DNA of 64,000 nt from Asanoa siamensis (GTDB lineage: Bacteria > Actinomycetota > Actinomycetes > Mycobacteriales > Micromonosporaceae), in the NCBI RefSeq assembly GCF_016862555.1, contig NZ_BONE01000020.1:1-64000 (forward strand), given 5' to 3'. Position numbers and translations under genes: made by a program. Below are positions 42,838-53,400 of the stretch, in pieces (positions within the stretch are counted from its first letter, which is position 1; the number at the start of each line of letters is the position of its first letter). A model generated the notes under the pieces. It saw only the letters and a list, made by a program, of their open reading frames with translations, was not told where the DNA came from and ran no database searches.

Positions 42838-43579
42838 TGGTCTCACTCCTCTGTGTTCGGTTGCGCTTCGGCCCGCTCGGCAGCAGGTGGTAGAGCCAGG
42901 CGCCGAGCGCCGAGCCCAGGATCTGGGCGATCAGATAGACCCAGAGGTCCGTGCTTCGTCCGGCGAACACCGCCGGGCCGAGCTGCCGGGCCGGGTTGAT
43001 CGAGCCGCCGCTGAGCGGGCCCAGAATCGCGATCACCAGGCCGACGGACAGTCCGATCGCGTACGGCACGAGCCGCATGTGTCCACCGTGGACGAGTAGT
43101 CCGACGACGAAGATGACGGCGGCCATCCCGACGACCTCGGCCGCGAAAACGGTGTCGGCCGACCAGGTCGGCGCGGGCCTGATGGCGCCGTGGTCGACCA
43201 GCGGGAAGGAGACCGCGTTTCCCCACGCGAGCCAGGCCAGCCCCGCCCCCGCGACCGATCCGGCCAGTTGGGCCAGCGCGTACGGCAGCACCTTCCGTCG
43301 CGGGAACGCGTTCATCAGCCAGAGAGCGACGGTGACAGCGGGATTCATGTGGCCCCCGGTGCGCCGGCCCAACGGGGTCAGGATCAACCCGGTGAGCACC
43401 GCCCCGCTGACCGCGCCGATGACGACCAGCGCGAGGTTCAGGTCGGGGATGAAGGCGGGGGAACCGGGGTCGCGCAGCCACCGGACAACCGTCACGGCGA
43501 TGAACAGCAGGACGGTCGTCAGGGCGAACTCGCCCGCCGCCCCGGAACGGGCGATCCTGCGGAAGAACGCGGTTTTCAC
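42686..43579 (-). CDS. MIP family channel (aquaporin/glycerol facilitator)
   Basis: 297 aa, six transmembrane helices. Both NPA half-helices are present: GHMNPAVTVALWLMN and GSINPARQLGPAVF, in which Arg after the second NPA forms the selectivity filter. GTG 43579 follows GAGGAGG by 4 bases. After YHLLPSGPKRNRT the frame continues about 60 residues of Arg/Ser-rich sequence inside the epimerase gene. A neighbouring frame would stop after a few codons, so a frameshift of the C-terminus is suspected. Confidence 0.85.
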   Translation of the reverse strand: MKTAFFRRIARSGAAGEFALTTVLLFIAVTVVRWLRDPGSPAFIPDLNLALVVIGAVSGAVLTGLILTPLGRRTGGHMNPAVTVALWLMNAFPRRKVLPYALAQLAGSVAGAGLAWLAWGNAVSFPLVDHGAIRPAPTWSADTVFAAEVVGMAAVIFVVGLLVHGGHMRLVPYAIGLSVGLVIAILGPLSGGSINPARQLGPAVFAGRSTDLWVYLIAQILGSALGAWLYHLLPSGPKRNRTQRSETSEYRHRRRHRSGRTATRTHVAGSGSSGDRAVPVGHGGRPRAAAGSVGRPG

Positions 43580-43667
43580 GATGCCTCCTCAGGGTTCTCG
43601 GTTCGTCGGCCGGGCGTGACGCGGTCAACGCTATGGCCGTGGTGGCACCGAGGTATGGTCCATTTCC

Positions 43668-45050
43668 ATGGGGGATTCGTGGGCCACTTCGGGCTCCGAC
43701 CTGCATCTCGAGCTGGGCGGGCCCCGGTTGCGCGCGGGGCTGGCGGAGGCGCTGCGCGACGCGATGCGCACGGGGCGACTGGTGCCCGGCTCCCGACTGC
43801 CGTCGTCGCGGTCTCTCGCCGTCGACCTCGGTGTCGCGCGCAACACCGTCGCCAACGCGTACGCGGAGCTGATCGCCGAGGGTTGGTTGACCGCGCAGCA
43901 GGGCTCGGGAACGCGGGTGGCCCAGCGGACCAAACCGCGCCGGGCCGGACCCACCGCGTCGCGGCCGCAGCACCGGGCCGCGTACAGCCTCCTGACCGGC
44001 TCCCCCAACCTGGCGCAGTTCCCCCGCAGGGAGTGGCTGGCGGCGGCCCGGCGGGCGATCACCGCTGCCCCGCACGAGGCGTTCGCCCTCGGCGACGCGC
44101 GGGGCCGGGTGGAGCTGCGCACCGCCCTCGCGGACTATCTGGCGCGCGCCCGCGGGGTCTACGCCGACCCGGACCGGATCGTGATCTGCTCCGGCTACCA
44201 CCACGCGCTGGGGCTGATCGCCCAGGTGCTCAAGGGGCGGCGGGTGCGGGCGGTGGCGGTCGAGTCGTACGGTCTCGACGTCTATCGCGAGCAACTCGAG
44301 AAGGGCGGGCTGCGTACGCCACCGCTCGAGGTGGACGCGGACGGCGCGCGCGTCGCGGATCTGGCCGATCTGCCCGGTGTCGGCGCGGTGCTGATCACCC
44401 CGGCGCACCAGTTCCCGACCGGGGTCGCACTGCCGCCCGCGCGGCGGGCTGCGGTGCTCGACTGGGCCCGGTCGACGGGCGGGCTGGTCCTGGAGGACGA
44501 CTACGACGGCGAGTTCCGCTACGACCGCGCCGCGGTAGGGGCCTTGCAGAGCCTCGACCCGGACCGGATCGTCTACTTCGGAACGGTCAGCAAGTCGCTC
44601 GCGCCCGGCATGCGGCTGGCCTGGATGGTGCTGCCCGCCAGCCTCGTGCCCGAGGTCGTCGCGGCGAAGGGCTACCTCGACTGGCTGTCCAGCTCGCTGG
44701 AGCAGTTGACGCTCGCGGAGTTCATCGCGTCGGGTTCCTACGACCGGCACGTCCGCGCGATGCGGCTGCGGTACCGGCGCCGGCGCGACCAGTTGGTGGC
44801 GGCGCTCGCCCCGGGTTTCCGCGTGAGCGGCCTGGCCGCCGGCCTGCAGGCGGTCGTCGACCTGCCGCCCGGCACCGAACAGTCGGTCATCGCGGCCGCG
44901 GCGGCCCAGGGCCTGGAGATCAGCGGGATCTCGGAGTTCCGGTACGGCTCGTTCCCGCCGGAGAAGGACGCGCTGGTGATCAACTATTCGGCGCCGCTGG
45001 ACACGGAGTGGGCTGGCGCACTCGAAACCCTCTGCCGGGTCCTGGCGTAG
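43668..45050 (+). CDS. MocR/PdxR-type GntR regulator with aminotransferase domain
   Basis: 460 aa. The N-terminal GntR winged helix (LAEALRDAMRTGRLVPGSRL, SRSLAVDLGVARNTVANAYA) is fused to a fold-type I aminotransferase whose PLP lysine is in FGTVSKSLAPGMRLAW. VLEDDYDGEFRY is the cofactor Asp. MocR proteins sense PLP and amino acids and often control vitamin B6 or GABA genes. TATGGT lies 8 bases before ATG 43668, so the message is probably leaderless. It is divergent from the aquaporin gene. Confidence 0.9.
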   Translation: MGDSWATSGSDLHLELGGPRLRAGLAEALRDAMRTGRLVPGSRLPSSRSLAVDLGVARNTVANAYAELIAEGWLTAQQGSGTRVAQRTKPRRAGPTASRPQHRAAYSLLTGSPNLAQFPRREWLAAARRAITAAPHEAFALGDARGRVELRTALADYLARARGVYADPDRIVICSGYHHALGLIAQVLKGRRVRAVAVESYGLDVYREQLEKGGLRTPPLEVDADGARVADLADLPGVGAVLITPAHQFPTGVALPPARRAAVLDWARSTGGLVLEDDYDGEFRYDRAAVGALQSLDPDRIVYFGTVSKSLAPGMRLAWMVLPASLVPEVVAAKGYLDWLSSSLEQLTLAEFIASGSYDRHVRAMRLRYRRRRDQLVAALAPGFRVSGLAAGLQAVVDLPPGTEQSVIAAAAAQGLEISGISEFRYGSFPPEKDALVINYSAPLDTEWAGALETLCRVLA

Positions 45051-45062
45051 TTGAATAGCCAC

Positions 45063-45599
45063 GTGCAGATCTGCGTCTTCCTCTCCGCCGCCGACCTCGA
45101 CGACCGGTACACCGCGCCGGCGCGCGAGTTCGCCAAGCTCATCGGTGCGGGCGGCCACACCCTGGTCTGGGGCGGATCCGAGACGGGCCTGATGAAGGTC
45201 GTGGCGGACGGCGTACGCGCGTCCGGCGGCCGGCTCGTCGGGGTCTCGGTCGAGTTCATGCGGTCGGTGGCCCGGGCGGACGCCGACGAGCTGGTCATCG
45301 CGCCCGACCTGGCCACCCGCAAGGCTCTCCTGCTGGCCCGCGTCGACGCGATCGTGGTGCTGCCCGGTGGCCTCGGCACGCTGGACGAGGTGACCGAGAT
45401 CCTCGAGCTGCGCAAGCACGGCCTGCACGCGAAGCCGGTGGTGCTGCTGAACATCGCGGGCTTCTACGACGGCCTTTCGCTGCAACTGCGCCGGATGGAC
45501 GGGGAGGGCTTCCTCCCCGTACCCCTGGACGATCTGCTCTTCGTCGCTCCTGACGGTGCCGCCGCGCTGGCCTATCTGGAAGGTCAGTGCTCGTCGTAG
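45063..45599 (+). CDS. LOG family protein (lysine decarboxylase-like)
   Basis: 178 aa. VLPGGLGTLDEVTEILELRK carries the PGGxGTxxE motif that defines the family; VWGGSETGLMKVVADGV is the nucleotide-binding glycine region. LOG enzymes release cytokinin nucleobases or cleave related phosphoribosides. GTG 45063 begins the fold (QICVFLSAADLDD); TTG 45051 is possible. It follows the mocR gene by 12 bases, so the two are coexpressed. Its end overlaps the His-rich gene by 16 bases. Confidence 0.85.
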   Translation: MQICVFLSAADLDDRYTAPAREFAKLIGAGGHTLVWGGSETGLMKVVADGVRASGGRLVGVSVEFMRSVARADADELVIAPDLATRKALLLARVDAIVVLPGGLGTLDEVTEILELRKHGLHAKPVVLLNIAGFYDGLSLQLRRMDGEGFLPVPLDDLLFVAPDGAAALAYLEGQCSS

Positions 45600-46036
45600 T
45601 GCCCGCTGTGGGCGGCGTGCCGGTGGTCCGCGTGGATGTAGTCGACGTGGTCACCGTGGTCGACCGCCGGATGGCCACACCCGTCGCCGTGGATGTGGGT
45701 GTGTGACTCGGCCTCGACGTGGTCGTTGACCGAGCATTCCTCGTAGTGGTCGCCGTGCTTGCTGTGCGCGTGCCCGTCGTGGAGATAGTCGACGTGCCCG
45801 TCGTGCCGCAGGGCGACGTGCCCGCACCCGTCACCGTGCTGATGCTGATGGTTCTCGGACCGCGGATGGTCGGGCGCCTGGCACTCGTCATAGTGCCCGT
45901 CGTGCGAGTGATGCCGGTGTCCATCATGGAGATAGTCGATGTGGCCGATGTGCTCGAAGGCCTCGTGCCCACAGTCGATGCCGTGGATGTGCGCGTGCGT
46001 GTCGACGTGCGCGCGGTGCTCGGTGTCGATCGACAT
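45584..46036 (-). CDS. Histidine-rich triple-repeat protein, probable metal binder
   Basis: 150 aa, about a quarter histidine. Three units of about 48 residues repeat: HIHGIDCGHEAFEHIGHIDY, HQHGDGCGHVALRHDGHVDY, HIHGDGCGHPAVDHGDHVDY, each followed by LHDGHxHxxHxGHYDE. The repeated CGH and HxH spacing suggests zinc, nickel or copper storage. No signal peptide. ATG 46036 has GGGGG at 6-10 bases. I recognise no named family; the strict three-fold design suggests one metal-binding module per repeat. Confidence 0.7.
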   Translation of the reverse strand: MSIDTEHRAHVDTHAHIHGIDCGHEAFEHIGHIDYLHDGHRHHSHDGHYDECQAPDHPRSENHQHQHGDGCGHVALRHDGHVDYLHDGHAHSKHGDHYEECSVNDHVEAESHTHIHGDGCGHPAVDHGDHVDYIHADHRHAAHSGHYDEH

Positions 46037-46125
46037 GGCCGCACCCCCTTTGTCCGCTTCGATTCTCCCACCACCGGCGGCCCGGACCGGCCGGGTTGCG
46101 CCGGCCCGAACCACCCAGACGGTCG

Positions 46126-46743
46126 TTAACGCCCCACCCAGCACGGCATCGCGGCACGCTGGTCGACGTCGAGCGGCTCACTGAGTTGCAGGCGATTACC
46201 GAAGGGGTCGGTGAGGTCGAGGATGCGATAGCCCCAGAACATGGTTTCGACCTCTGGTACGCCTCCGCGGCGGTTGCTCAACTCTTCTCGGACGGCGTCG
46301 ACGTCGCCGATGTGGATCGTCACGTTGCCGCCGCCGCCGGGCTCCTCGGACAGCCGGAGGGTCGTCTCGCCCCGGATGACCTGCCCGAAGAACGGCCCGC
46401 CGGCGGGCCCACCCGCGGGGCCCCCGAAGTCGAGCGCGAACCCGAGGAAGTCGCAGTAGTAGTTGAGGGCCCTCTTCTCGTCGCCGATGGCGAGCACCGG
46501 GATCGTGGTGCTGGTGGCCCGCCGCGGGTCGCCGATGTCGAGCCCGTCGACCAGAAACCGCGGCACGATCCTGCCGCGCCCTTCCTTCTCGATCCGCGCG
46601 GCGAGGACGTTCCAGTTGTCGAACCCGAACTCCCTGGCCACGATCTCGAGACACTCACTGTGGGTGAGCTCGACACCCTTACCCGCGCGCATCTCGGTGC
46701 GGAGCGCTTTGGCCATCTCCTTGGCCTCACGAAATGTACGCAT
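46126..46743 (-). CDS. Glyoxalase/VOC-superfamily protein with N-terminal helical domain
   Basis: 205 aa. Residues 1-60 (FREAKEMAKALRTEMRAGKG, SECLEIVAREFGFDNWNVLA) form the short helical domain seen in front of certain actinobacterial glyoxalase-like proteins. The VOC fold follows: IPVLAIGDEKRALNYYCDFL, VTIHIGDVDAVREELSNRRG, TDPFGNRLQLSEP. Metal ligands are not fully conserved, so the activity is unknown; some relatives bind bleomycin-type drugs. ATG 46743 has GTGGAGG. The 3' end is within 90 bases of the His-rich gene's start. Confidence 0.8.
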   Translation of the reverse strand: MRTFREAKEMAKALRTEMRAGKGVELTHSECLEIVAREFGFDNWNVLAARIEKEGRGRIVPRFLVDGLDIGDPRRATSTTIPVLAIGDEKRALNYYCDFLGFALDFGGPAGGPAGGPFFGQVIRGETTLRLSEEPGGGGNVTIHIGDVDAVREELSNRRGGVPEVETMFWGYRILDLTDPFGNRLQLSEPLDVDQRAAMPCWVGR

Positions 46744-46961
46744 CCCTGATCCTCCACGTCCTGGCGAACCAAGAGACCAGCGCTTGCGTTACTGCGTCGT
46801 TCGCCGATGGACAGACCAGAGGCGCCGAACATCGATGCATTCACCAAACCCTGACGGGCGCAAGCGGCCGGCTGCATCGGGGCGCGTCCAGATTAACGAG
46901 GCAGATCCCGATCACGCAACGCCTTGTCGGGCCTGCCGCCATTAACACGTTGATGGCTGCC
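46744..46961. other. Intergenic stretch without a gene
   Basis: About 220 bases between the glyoxalase-like gene and the toxin-locus terminator with no supported frame and reduced GC (AT-rich around 46780-46950). It is probably a boundary of the toxin locus. Confidence 0.4.
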
Positions 46962-46996
46962 CGTGCCGGGATCCGCCCATCACGGATCCCGGCACG
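46962..46996 (-). terminator. Long perfect stem-loop ending the toxin/immunity operon
   Basis: CGTGCCGGGATCCG-CCCATCA-CGGATCCCGGCACG, a 14-bp perfect stem, 41 bases beyond the immunity gene stop at 47038. Confidence 0.7.
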
Positions 46997-47037
46997 AGGA
47001 CGCGCTCGGGGGTCAGCAGGTCCGCGTCGGCGGGAGG

Positions 47038-47466
47038 TCAGCCGGGGCCGAGAGACGGCGGAATCAGCCAGGCTCCCACACCCAGCCGTTCCAGATCTCG
47101 GCGCAGGTCGCCAGCAAAGCGACGCACGATTTGCTCGACTTCCTCCCAACCCATCGGATCACTTAAGACTTCAGGTGAAAAGGCGGAAGTCACCGACCAG
47201 CCGCCCGAGGTGTGCAAGATGCGAACCACACCCGTTTCTTGGAAGGTAAGTGAAACAAACTCGAATGCATTTCGCTCTTCATAAGATGGTGATTGAATCC
47301 AGGAAACCAACTCGCGCGCCAGTTCGACAACCGGAAAGGCTCTCTCCGCGTAAATAACCCGCTCCCCGTCAGCGATCTCCAAGTCCGCCTCGAGGTTGAC
47401 CAAGAGCTCCGATGAGCTGTCACCTTGCAGCTCATCCGCATTCAGGTTCCCGTAGCGAAACTCCAT
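47038..47466 (-). CDS. Probable immunity protein for the RHS toxin
   Basis: 142 aa, no family recognised. It starts (ATG 47466) 3 bases after the stop of the RHS gene and shares that gene's low-GC, AT-third-position tail codons, unlike surrounding DNA. The sequence is acidic (ELLVNLEADLEIADGERVIY, RNAFEFVSLTFQETG) and ends RRDLERLGVGAWLIPPSL, with no signal peptide or membrane helix: a compact cytoplasmic antitoxin. Position directly 3' of the toxin module is the rule for RHS polymorphic toxins. Confidence 0.7.
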   Translation of the reverse strand: MEFRYGNLNADELQGDSSSELLVNLEADLEIADGERVIYAERAFPVVELARELVSWIQSPSYEERNAFEFVSLTFQETGVVRILHTSGGWSVTSAFSPEVLSDPMGWEEVEQIVRRFAGDLRRDLERLGVGAWLIPPSLGPG

Positions 47467-47469
47467 ACC

Positions 47470-50400
47470 TCAACCCATCTTGATCGGGAACGCGTTAAAT
47501 ACCTTCCCAGCCTCATTCACCATGATTCTTATGCCGGTCTGACCACGGGTCCCGATTGGTCGCTGCAAATCAACTTCCATCTTGAAGGAGCCATCGCCAT
47601 TGGTTTTGAACACAGCCCCCTCCGATCTTAGACCTTCTGCCACCCAGGTCTGAACCTCGGAGATGTCGGCGGAGTCAAACTTGGCGTACTTGCCCCCGAA
47701 AGTCGATAGATGCTTGTTCTTGATAAAGATGCTCGAGGGATCGTCGGCCGCCTTGAATGCCAATTCAGAAGCCTGCTGCAGCGCGCCCTTGGCTCTCTCT
47801 TCAAGCTGCCTTACCCTTTTGACTTTGTTGATCCAGCTTAGACCACCGCCAACGATGTCATCACCGGCAGTCTTGACTAGCTTCGCGACCCTCGCGGCGT
47901 TGCCCCATTCCCACGGCAGGCCGTACTTCTTCGCCAGCTTCAGGGCTAGGCCGCCTGCGAACGTCATGGCTATGTTGAGTGCCGTCTCGCCACACGCGCC
48001 CAAGTCACCAGTCGTAAGGCAATCAAGACCTGCAGTGATGCCGAGCTCGTCCATAGCGATTTTGCCCAGCATCTTGGCGCCGTTGATGAGCCGCTGCTTC
48101 GCCTTTTCCGCGTCCTCGCGCGCCTTGACCAGCTCGGGGTCCTCGACGTAGCCGGTCGCTGTCGATCCCTCGCCGCCTTCGTCGTCACCGGGGTCGGGGG
48201 GAGGCGTGTCACCACCGCCAGTTTTGATGCGGCCCGTGTCCTCGGGCGGAATGCTCAGGCCGGTCGGGTCTGCCCAGGTGACAGGATTGTTCCGGCCATA
48301 CTGGTACGCATTGAGCTGGCTGGGGTCGTCAGCGGTAAAAACCGGATCGACGGATATGAACCTACCTATCGCGGGGTCGTACAACCGCGCCCCGAGTTGG
48401 GTCAGCCCGGTGGTGGTGTCCATCGTGCCGCCGACGAAGCCCTTGTCGCCTGGCCAGGCGCCGGCCGGAGCCCCGCGTTCCGTGCCGAACGCCGTCATCC
48501 GCCGGCGGGTGATCGCGCCCGTCGTCGCGTCGACGACCGCGCTCTGCGAGCCCTGGTGGTCACTCGCCAGGAACTTCACGCCCTGGACCGTGCGGACCGC
48601 GACCGTCTGCCCCGCGAACGAGTAGAACCGTGTGCCCTCCACCGCGCGTGTCGCGTTGTTGAGCTTCAGCTCCATGCCGGGCAGATACAGGGTCGTCGCG
48701 TTCGGCTCCTTGCGGAGCATGCGGTTGCCGTCCGCGTCGTACTCGAACGACGCCTGTGTCTGGCCGCCCGCCACCACCGACGCGAGCTTGCCCTCCTTCG
48801 TCCAGTTCAGCGTCTGTGTGACGCCCACCTGGGTGCGGGTGGTCATGTTGCCGGAGGCGTCGTACGCGTACTCGTACAGCCGCTGCCCCGCGCTCGTCTG
48901 TTCGACGATCTTGCCCAGGGCGTGCGCCCGCGGCTGGCCCGCGGCCGGGTAGCTGTAGTCGCGCACCACGTCGCTGCCGCCGTTGACACCGTGGATCGTT
49001 TCCGTGTCGCGGCTGCCCGTGACGTCGTACGTGTACGAGTGGTGGTACGGCGCCGGGCCGCCGACGCCTGTGGTCGATGCGCCGCCGGCGCACGGGTCTA
49101 CAGCCGTGCTCGCGCTCGTCCAGGCGTCCGTGATCCGGTTGAGGCCGTCCCGCGTGAAGCACTGCGCGTCGCGCGTGCCCCCGGCCGGGTTGTCGTCGAT
49201 CGACTGGACGTTGCCCGCCGCGTCGTACGAGTAGCGCGCGTCGATGTCGACGACCGGTGCGCCCTGGCGGTCCAGCCGGCTGCTCTGCAGCCGCTTCGTG
49301 CCCTTCTCGTACGTGTACGTCATCGACGCCCACTTGCCGCCGTCGCTGAGCCTGTACTGCATCAGCTCGCCGGTCTGGGCGTACTTGACGTTGCTGACGT
49401 ACCCGCCGATCCCGCTCGTCATCGAGACCGGCCGGCGGATCGCGTCGTAGTCGTAGACGACCGCCTCGGCCGCCAGGCCGCCGCCCGCCGGCCAGGTCTG
49501 GCCCTGCAGCGTGTCGTCGCGGTTGAAGGTCGACGTGAACTCGTAGTTGCCGGCCAGCTCCTCCATCCCGGCGACGGACGGCACGACGTACCGTGTCCGC
49601 GTCGGACGGTAGAGATAGTCACGTCCGATGTAGGCGACGCCGTAGGTCTTGCCCTCGACGATCCGCTGGGACGTGGCCATCTGGCCGCGGTAGTAGGTGT
49701 CGTAGGTCCAGCCCGCGACCTTCGTGCCGGTCTCGGCGGTCCCGTGGTACGACGCCGTCTTGCGGCCGATCTTGTCGTACGTCGTCGTGATCAGGTTGCC
49801 CCGGGCATCCGTCCCGGTGAGCTGCCGGTCGAGGTCGTCGTATGTGGACGTCGACTTCCCGGCGTCCGGGTCCTCCGCGGCGATCTGCCGGCCCCGCTGG
49901 TCGTACGTCCACTTCCAGACGTTGTTGGCCGGGTCGGTCAGGGTCGCCATCTGGCCGGCGGCGGTGTACGTGTACTTCGTCTCGTGGCTGGCACCGCTCG
50001 GCCCGGCCCCCGTGTACTGCAGCAGCGACGTCTTCTGCCCGCGGCCGTCGGTGATCGTCGTGGTCGGCACGCCGCCGGTCGGCGGGTCGACGCTGACCCG
50101 GTCACCGCCGTAGATGGTGGTGGTGCGCCATTTCTCGTCGCCGGAGACCCGGAACACCTCGGCCACCGCGCGGTCCGCGCCGTCGTACTCGATGACGGTC
50201 TGGCCGTTGGCGTCGCCGTTGTCCGAGACGAGCAGGACGTCCGACGGTGTGCCCGCCATGTGGTAGACGTCGTTGGTCCGGCCGATCTGACCGGTCGCGG
50301 TGTAGAACGTGTCGGTGACGAGCCGGCCGCCCTCCGGCCCCACGGTCTGCTTCTGCCGTGGGCGCAGGAAGCCGTCGTAGAGCTCCCACTCGGCGACGTA

Positions 50401-53400
50401 CGAGCCGTCGATGTTGACCTTCTCGGTCTTCACCGCGGTCGGCTTGTCCGCACGCTGGAGATACGTGTACTTCATGCTGGGGCTCGTGCCGGCCGCCCGC
50501 GAGCGGTCCGGCAGCCAGACGTTGACCAGGCGCCCCAACGCGTCGTACTCCATCTCGCCGCGCTGGCCCGTGAGGTCGGTCTGCCCCGCGGGCAGGCCCC
50601 AGTGCTGGGCGTAGTCCGTGGTGACCTTCCAGGTCGACCCCATCGGGCCGACCTCCTCCTTCCGGGTGGTCAGACCGTCGGTCTCGGTGTACGTCGTCGT
50701 CGTGGTCGAGCCGGCGTTGTCCGCGACCGTCTTCGGCCGGCCGTAACCGTCGAAGGTGGACACCGCCTCGGTGACGTAGGTGGCCGTCGTGCCGTCGTGG
50801 CTCTTCAGCTTCTCCGTCCGGGTCGGGTCACCGATCGTCGGCGCCGCACCGTAGGCCTGACCGTCGAACCACGTCCGGACGTCGGTGATGACCTGGGTCG
50901 CCCGGTTGGGGCCGGTGGCGCACTTGACGGCGACGGTCTCCACGCGCGAAGCCAGCGAGTAGATCCACTTGCCGGCGTTGTCCGCGTACGTCGTGCGGGT
51001 GCAGCGGTCGTCCGCGTCCTTGCCGCCGGCTACGTCCCCGAGGTCGTCGACCTCGGTCAGCCGGCCATGCGTGGTGTCGTACTTGTTGACCGTCTTCGTC
51101 TCCCGCCACCCGCCGGCGGCGAGCGCGGTGAGGTTGCGGATGGTGCCGGGACGCACGTACGTCGACCGGGTGCTGCCCCAGGAGTTGGTCTGCTTGCCGC
51201 TCTCGTGCAGCCACGGCACGGTGATCACCTTGGCGACCTGCGCCGAACCGTTGTAGGTGACCGTCTCCAGCTCCTGCCCCGCCAGCTCGTCGGTGTCGGT
51301 GTGCGTGGTGCCGGTGGAGTCCGTGACCGACGCCGACTGGCTCGAGCCGTTGGGCAGTTTGTTGCCGTCCATGCCGCGCAGGAACGTGTGGTCGCTGCGG
51401 GTGGTCATGGTCTGGCCGTCGCCGCGGGTCACCCGCACCGTCTGGTAGCCGCGCCAGTCGTTCCAGGTGAGGTCCTCGGCCTTGTTGAACCCGTCGAGGT
51501 CGCCCTTGCGCCAGGCCGCGCCGCCCACGTACTCGTAGCGGGTGACCATGTCGGGCCCGCCACCGGTGCGGTCGGTCTCGATGACCTCCTTGACGACGTA
51601 CTTGTGGAACCAGTCGTCGACCGGGTCGCCGAAGTTCGGCGTCCACTTGACCGGGTAGCAGCGCCGCGTCGAGGAGCCCGGCGACGGCAGGTTGCCGGCC
51701 GAGCAGTCCGGGTCCGCGTACGTGACGTCGATCTGCGAGCCCGAGTCGGTGTAGATGGTGGTGACCCGGAACCGCATCAGGGCCGCGATCGAGTCGTTCG
51801 GCAGGTCGATCCGGTTGTCGTACTGGTCACCGATGAGCTGGATCGCGGGCAACGCGACCGTGCCGTCGCCGACGTGTCCGGTGTGGAGGATCTGGTTCAG
51901 CCAGAGCGTCTTCGATCCGTCGGAGTTGTCCGTGAACCAGTGGTCGAGCGCCCAGGTGTCGACGAGGTCCCAGCCGGTGCCCTTGCGGATCTCGGTGCTG
52001 ATGGCCGTCAGCCGCTTGCGGGTGAAGAACGACGGCGCCGCCTGCTCGAGCTTGCACTTCGTGCCAGGGGCACAGATCCGGTCCGCGGGTACGTCCGGCC
52101 AGTGCGTCGCGTTCGCCTCGGTGAGCTTGTTCTCGGCACAGTCGAACGTCGAGGTGACCAGGCAGCGTTCCGCGACGGAGAACCGCACGCGGGCCGGCGC
52201 CTGCGTCGTGTGAACGGCGCCGTACTTCTGGCCGTACTCGATGCGGTCGAGGTAGCCGCCGCGGTGGTACTCGGTGCCGTTGACGTCGGTCTTGCCGTTG
52301 CGCGCGTAGTAGTTGGTCTCCCGCGCGTAGTAGAACGACGTGACGTTGTCGTGCAGGTCGCGGGTGGAGTCCAGGTTCCAGCGCCACGCCTGCTGGCACG
52401 ACGCGTTGGCGAACGTGGCGTTGTAGCAGGGCTCGCCGCTGTCGTCACCGAAGACCGGCACGGTCCACGCCGCGTTGGTCTCCGGCTTGCCGGAGGTCCA
52501 GCCCTCGAGCCGGTTGAGCCCGAAGGTGTGCTGCTGGCCGTCCGGCGTCGTGACGAGCCAGTACTCACCGTTGTTGTCGCCGTTGGTCGCGCCGGTCTTC
52601 GGCTCGATCTTCCAGTCGGTGTCGGTGGTCATCCGCCAGCGAGCCGACGCGTCCTTGATCAGCTCGCCGGACTGTCCACCAAGCATGATGGTGGCGTTCT
52701 CGTGCGACCAGCACTGGTCCGCGCTGGTCTCGTGCCCGTCGTCGTTGCACGACTTGTAGCGCCGCTCGATGTAGCCGGGCTCGTAGTTGAAGCCCTCGCC
52801 GACCCACGACCCCTGGTTGTTGGTGGCGGACGTACGCCCGTCGACGCTCTGCGACGAGTAGTTGAACGAGACCTCCGGCACGTTGCCGCCGGGCGTCGGG
52901 GGCAGGCGCAGCGGGTAGCTCCAGTTGAAGGCGCCCGACGACGGCTGGACGTTCCACTTCGACGACGGCGCCAGCTTCGTGGCCGTGTAGTTGCCCTGGG
53001 CCGAGCTGTCACCGGCGGCGAGGGCGAAGACCGCGGCGTCCGCGGTCACGTCGACGTCCGCGGTGACGACGTCGGCCGCACTGTCGTTGGTGGACTTCAC
53101 GGGTACGGCCGCCGCGCACTGCGCCTTCGTCGGCGTGGTCAACGCGCACGCGGGCAGCTTGACCAGGCGCAGCCGCGCGCCGTAGTCACCGCCGTACGCG
53201 TCGGCGAACCCGCCGTAACCCAGCGAGACGCTCAGCTTCTGCGGGGACCGCGCGCTGTCGGTGCGCCGCACGCTGACGACCGGGCCGTCGACGCCGACCG
53301 CCGTGGAGGTGGCGCGCGGCGCCACCTCCATGCGCACCGTGCCCGGCACGCTCTGCGCCGAGCGCTGATCGGTGGCCTTCGGCGCGCGCACGCCGACCGC

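Noticed and set aside
42843-45485. Long minus-strand frame of 880 codons across aquaporin and mocR
   Set aside because: The mocR gene on the opposite strand and the aquaporin in another frame have clear domains.
46750-46960. A gene between the glyoxalase-like gene and the toxin terminator
   Set aside because: Only short frames without ribosome sites or consistent codon bias.
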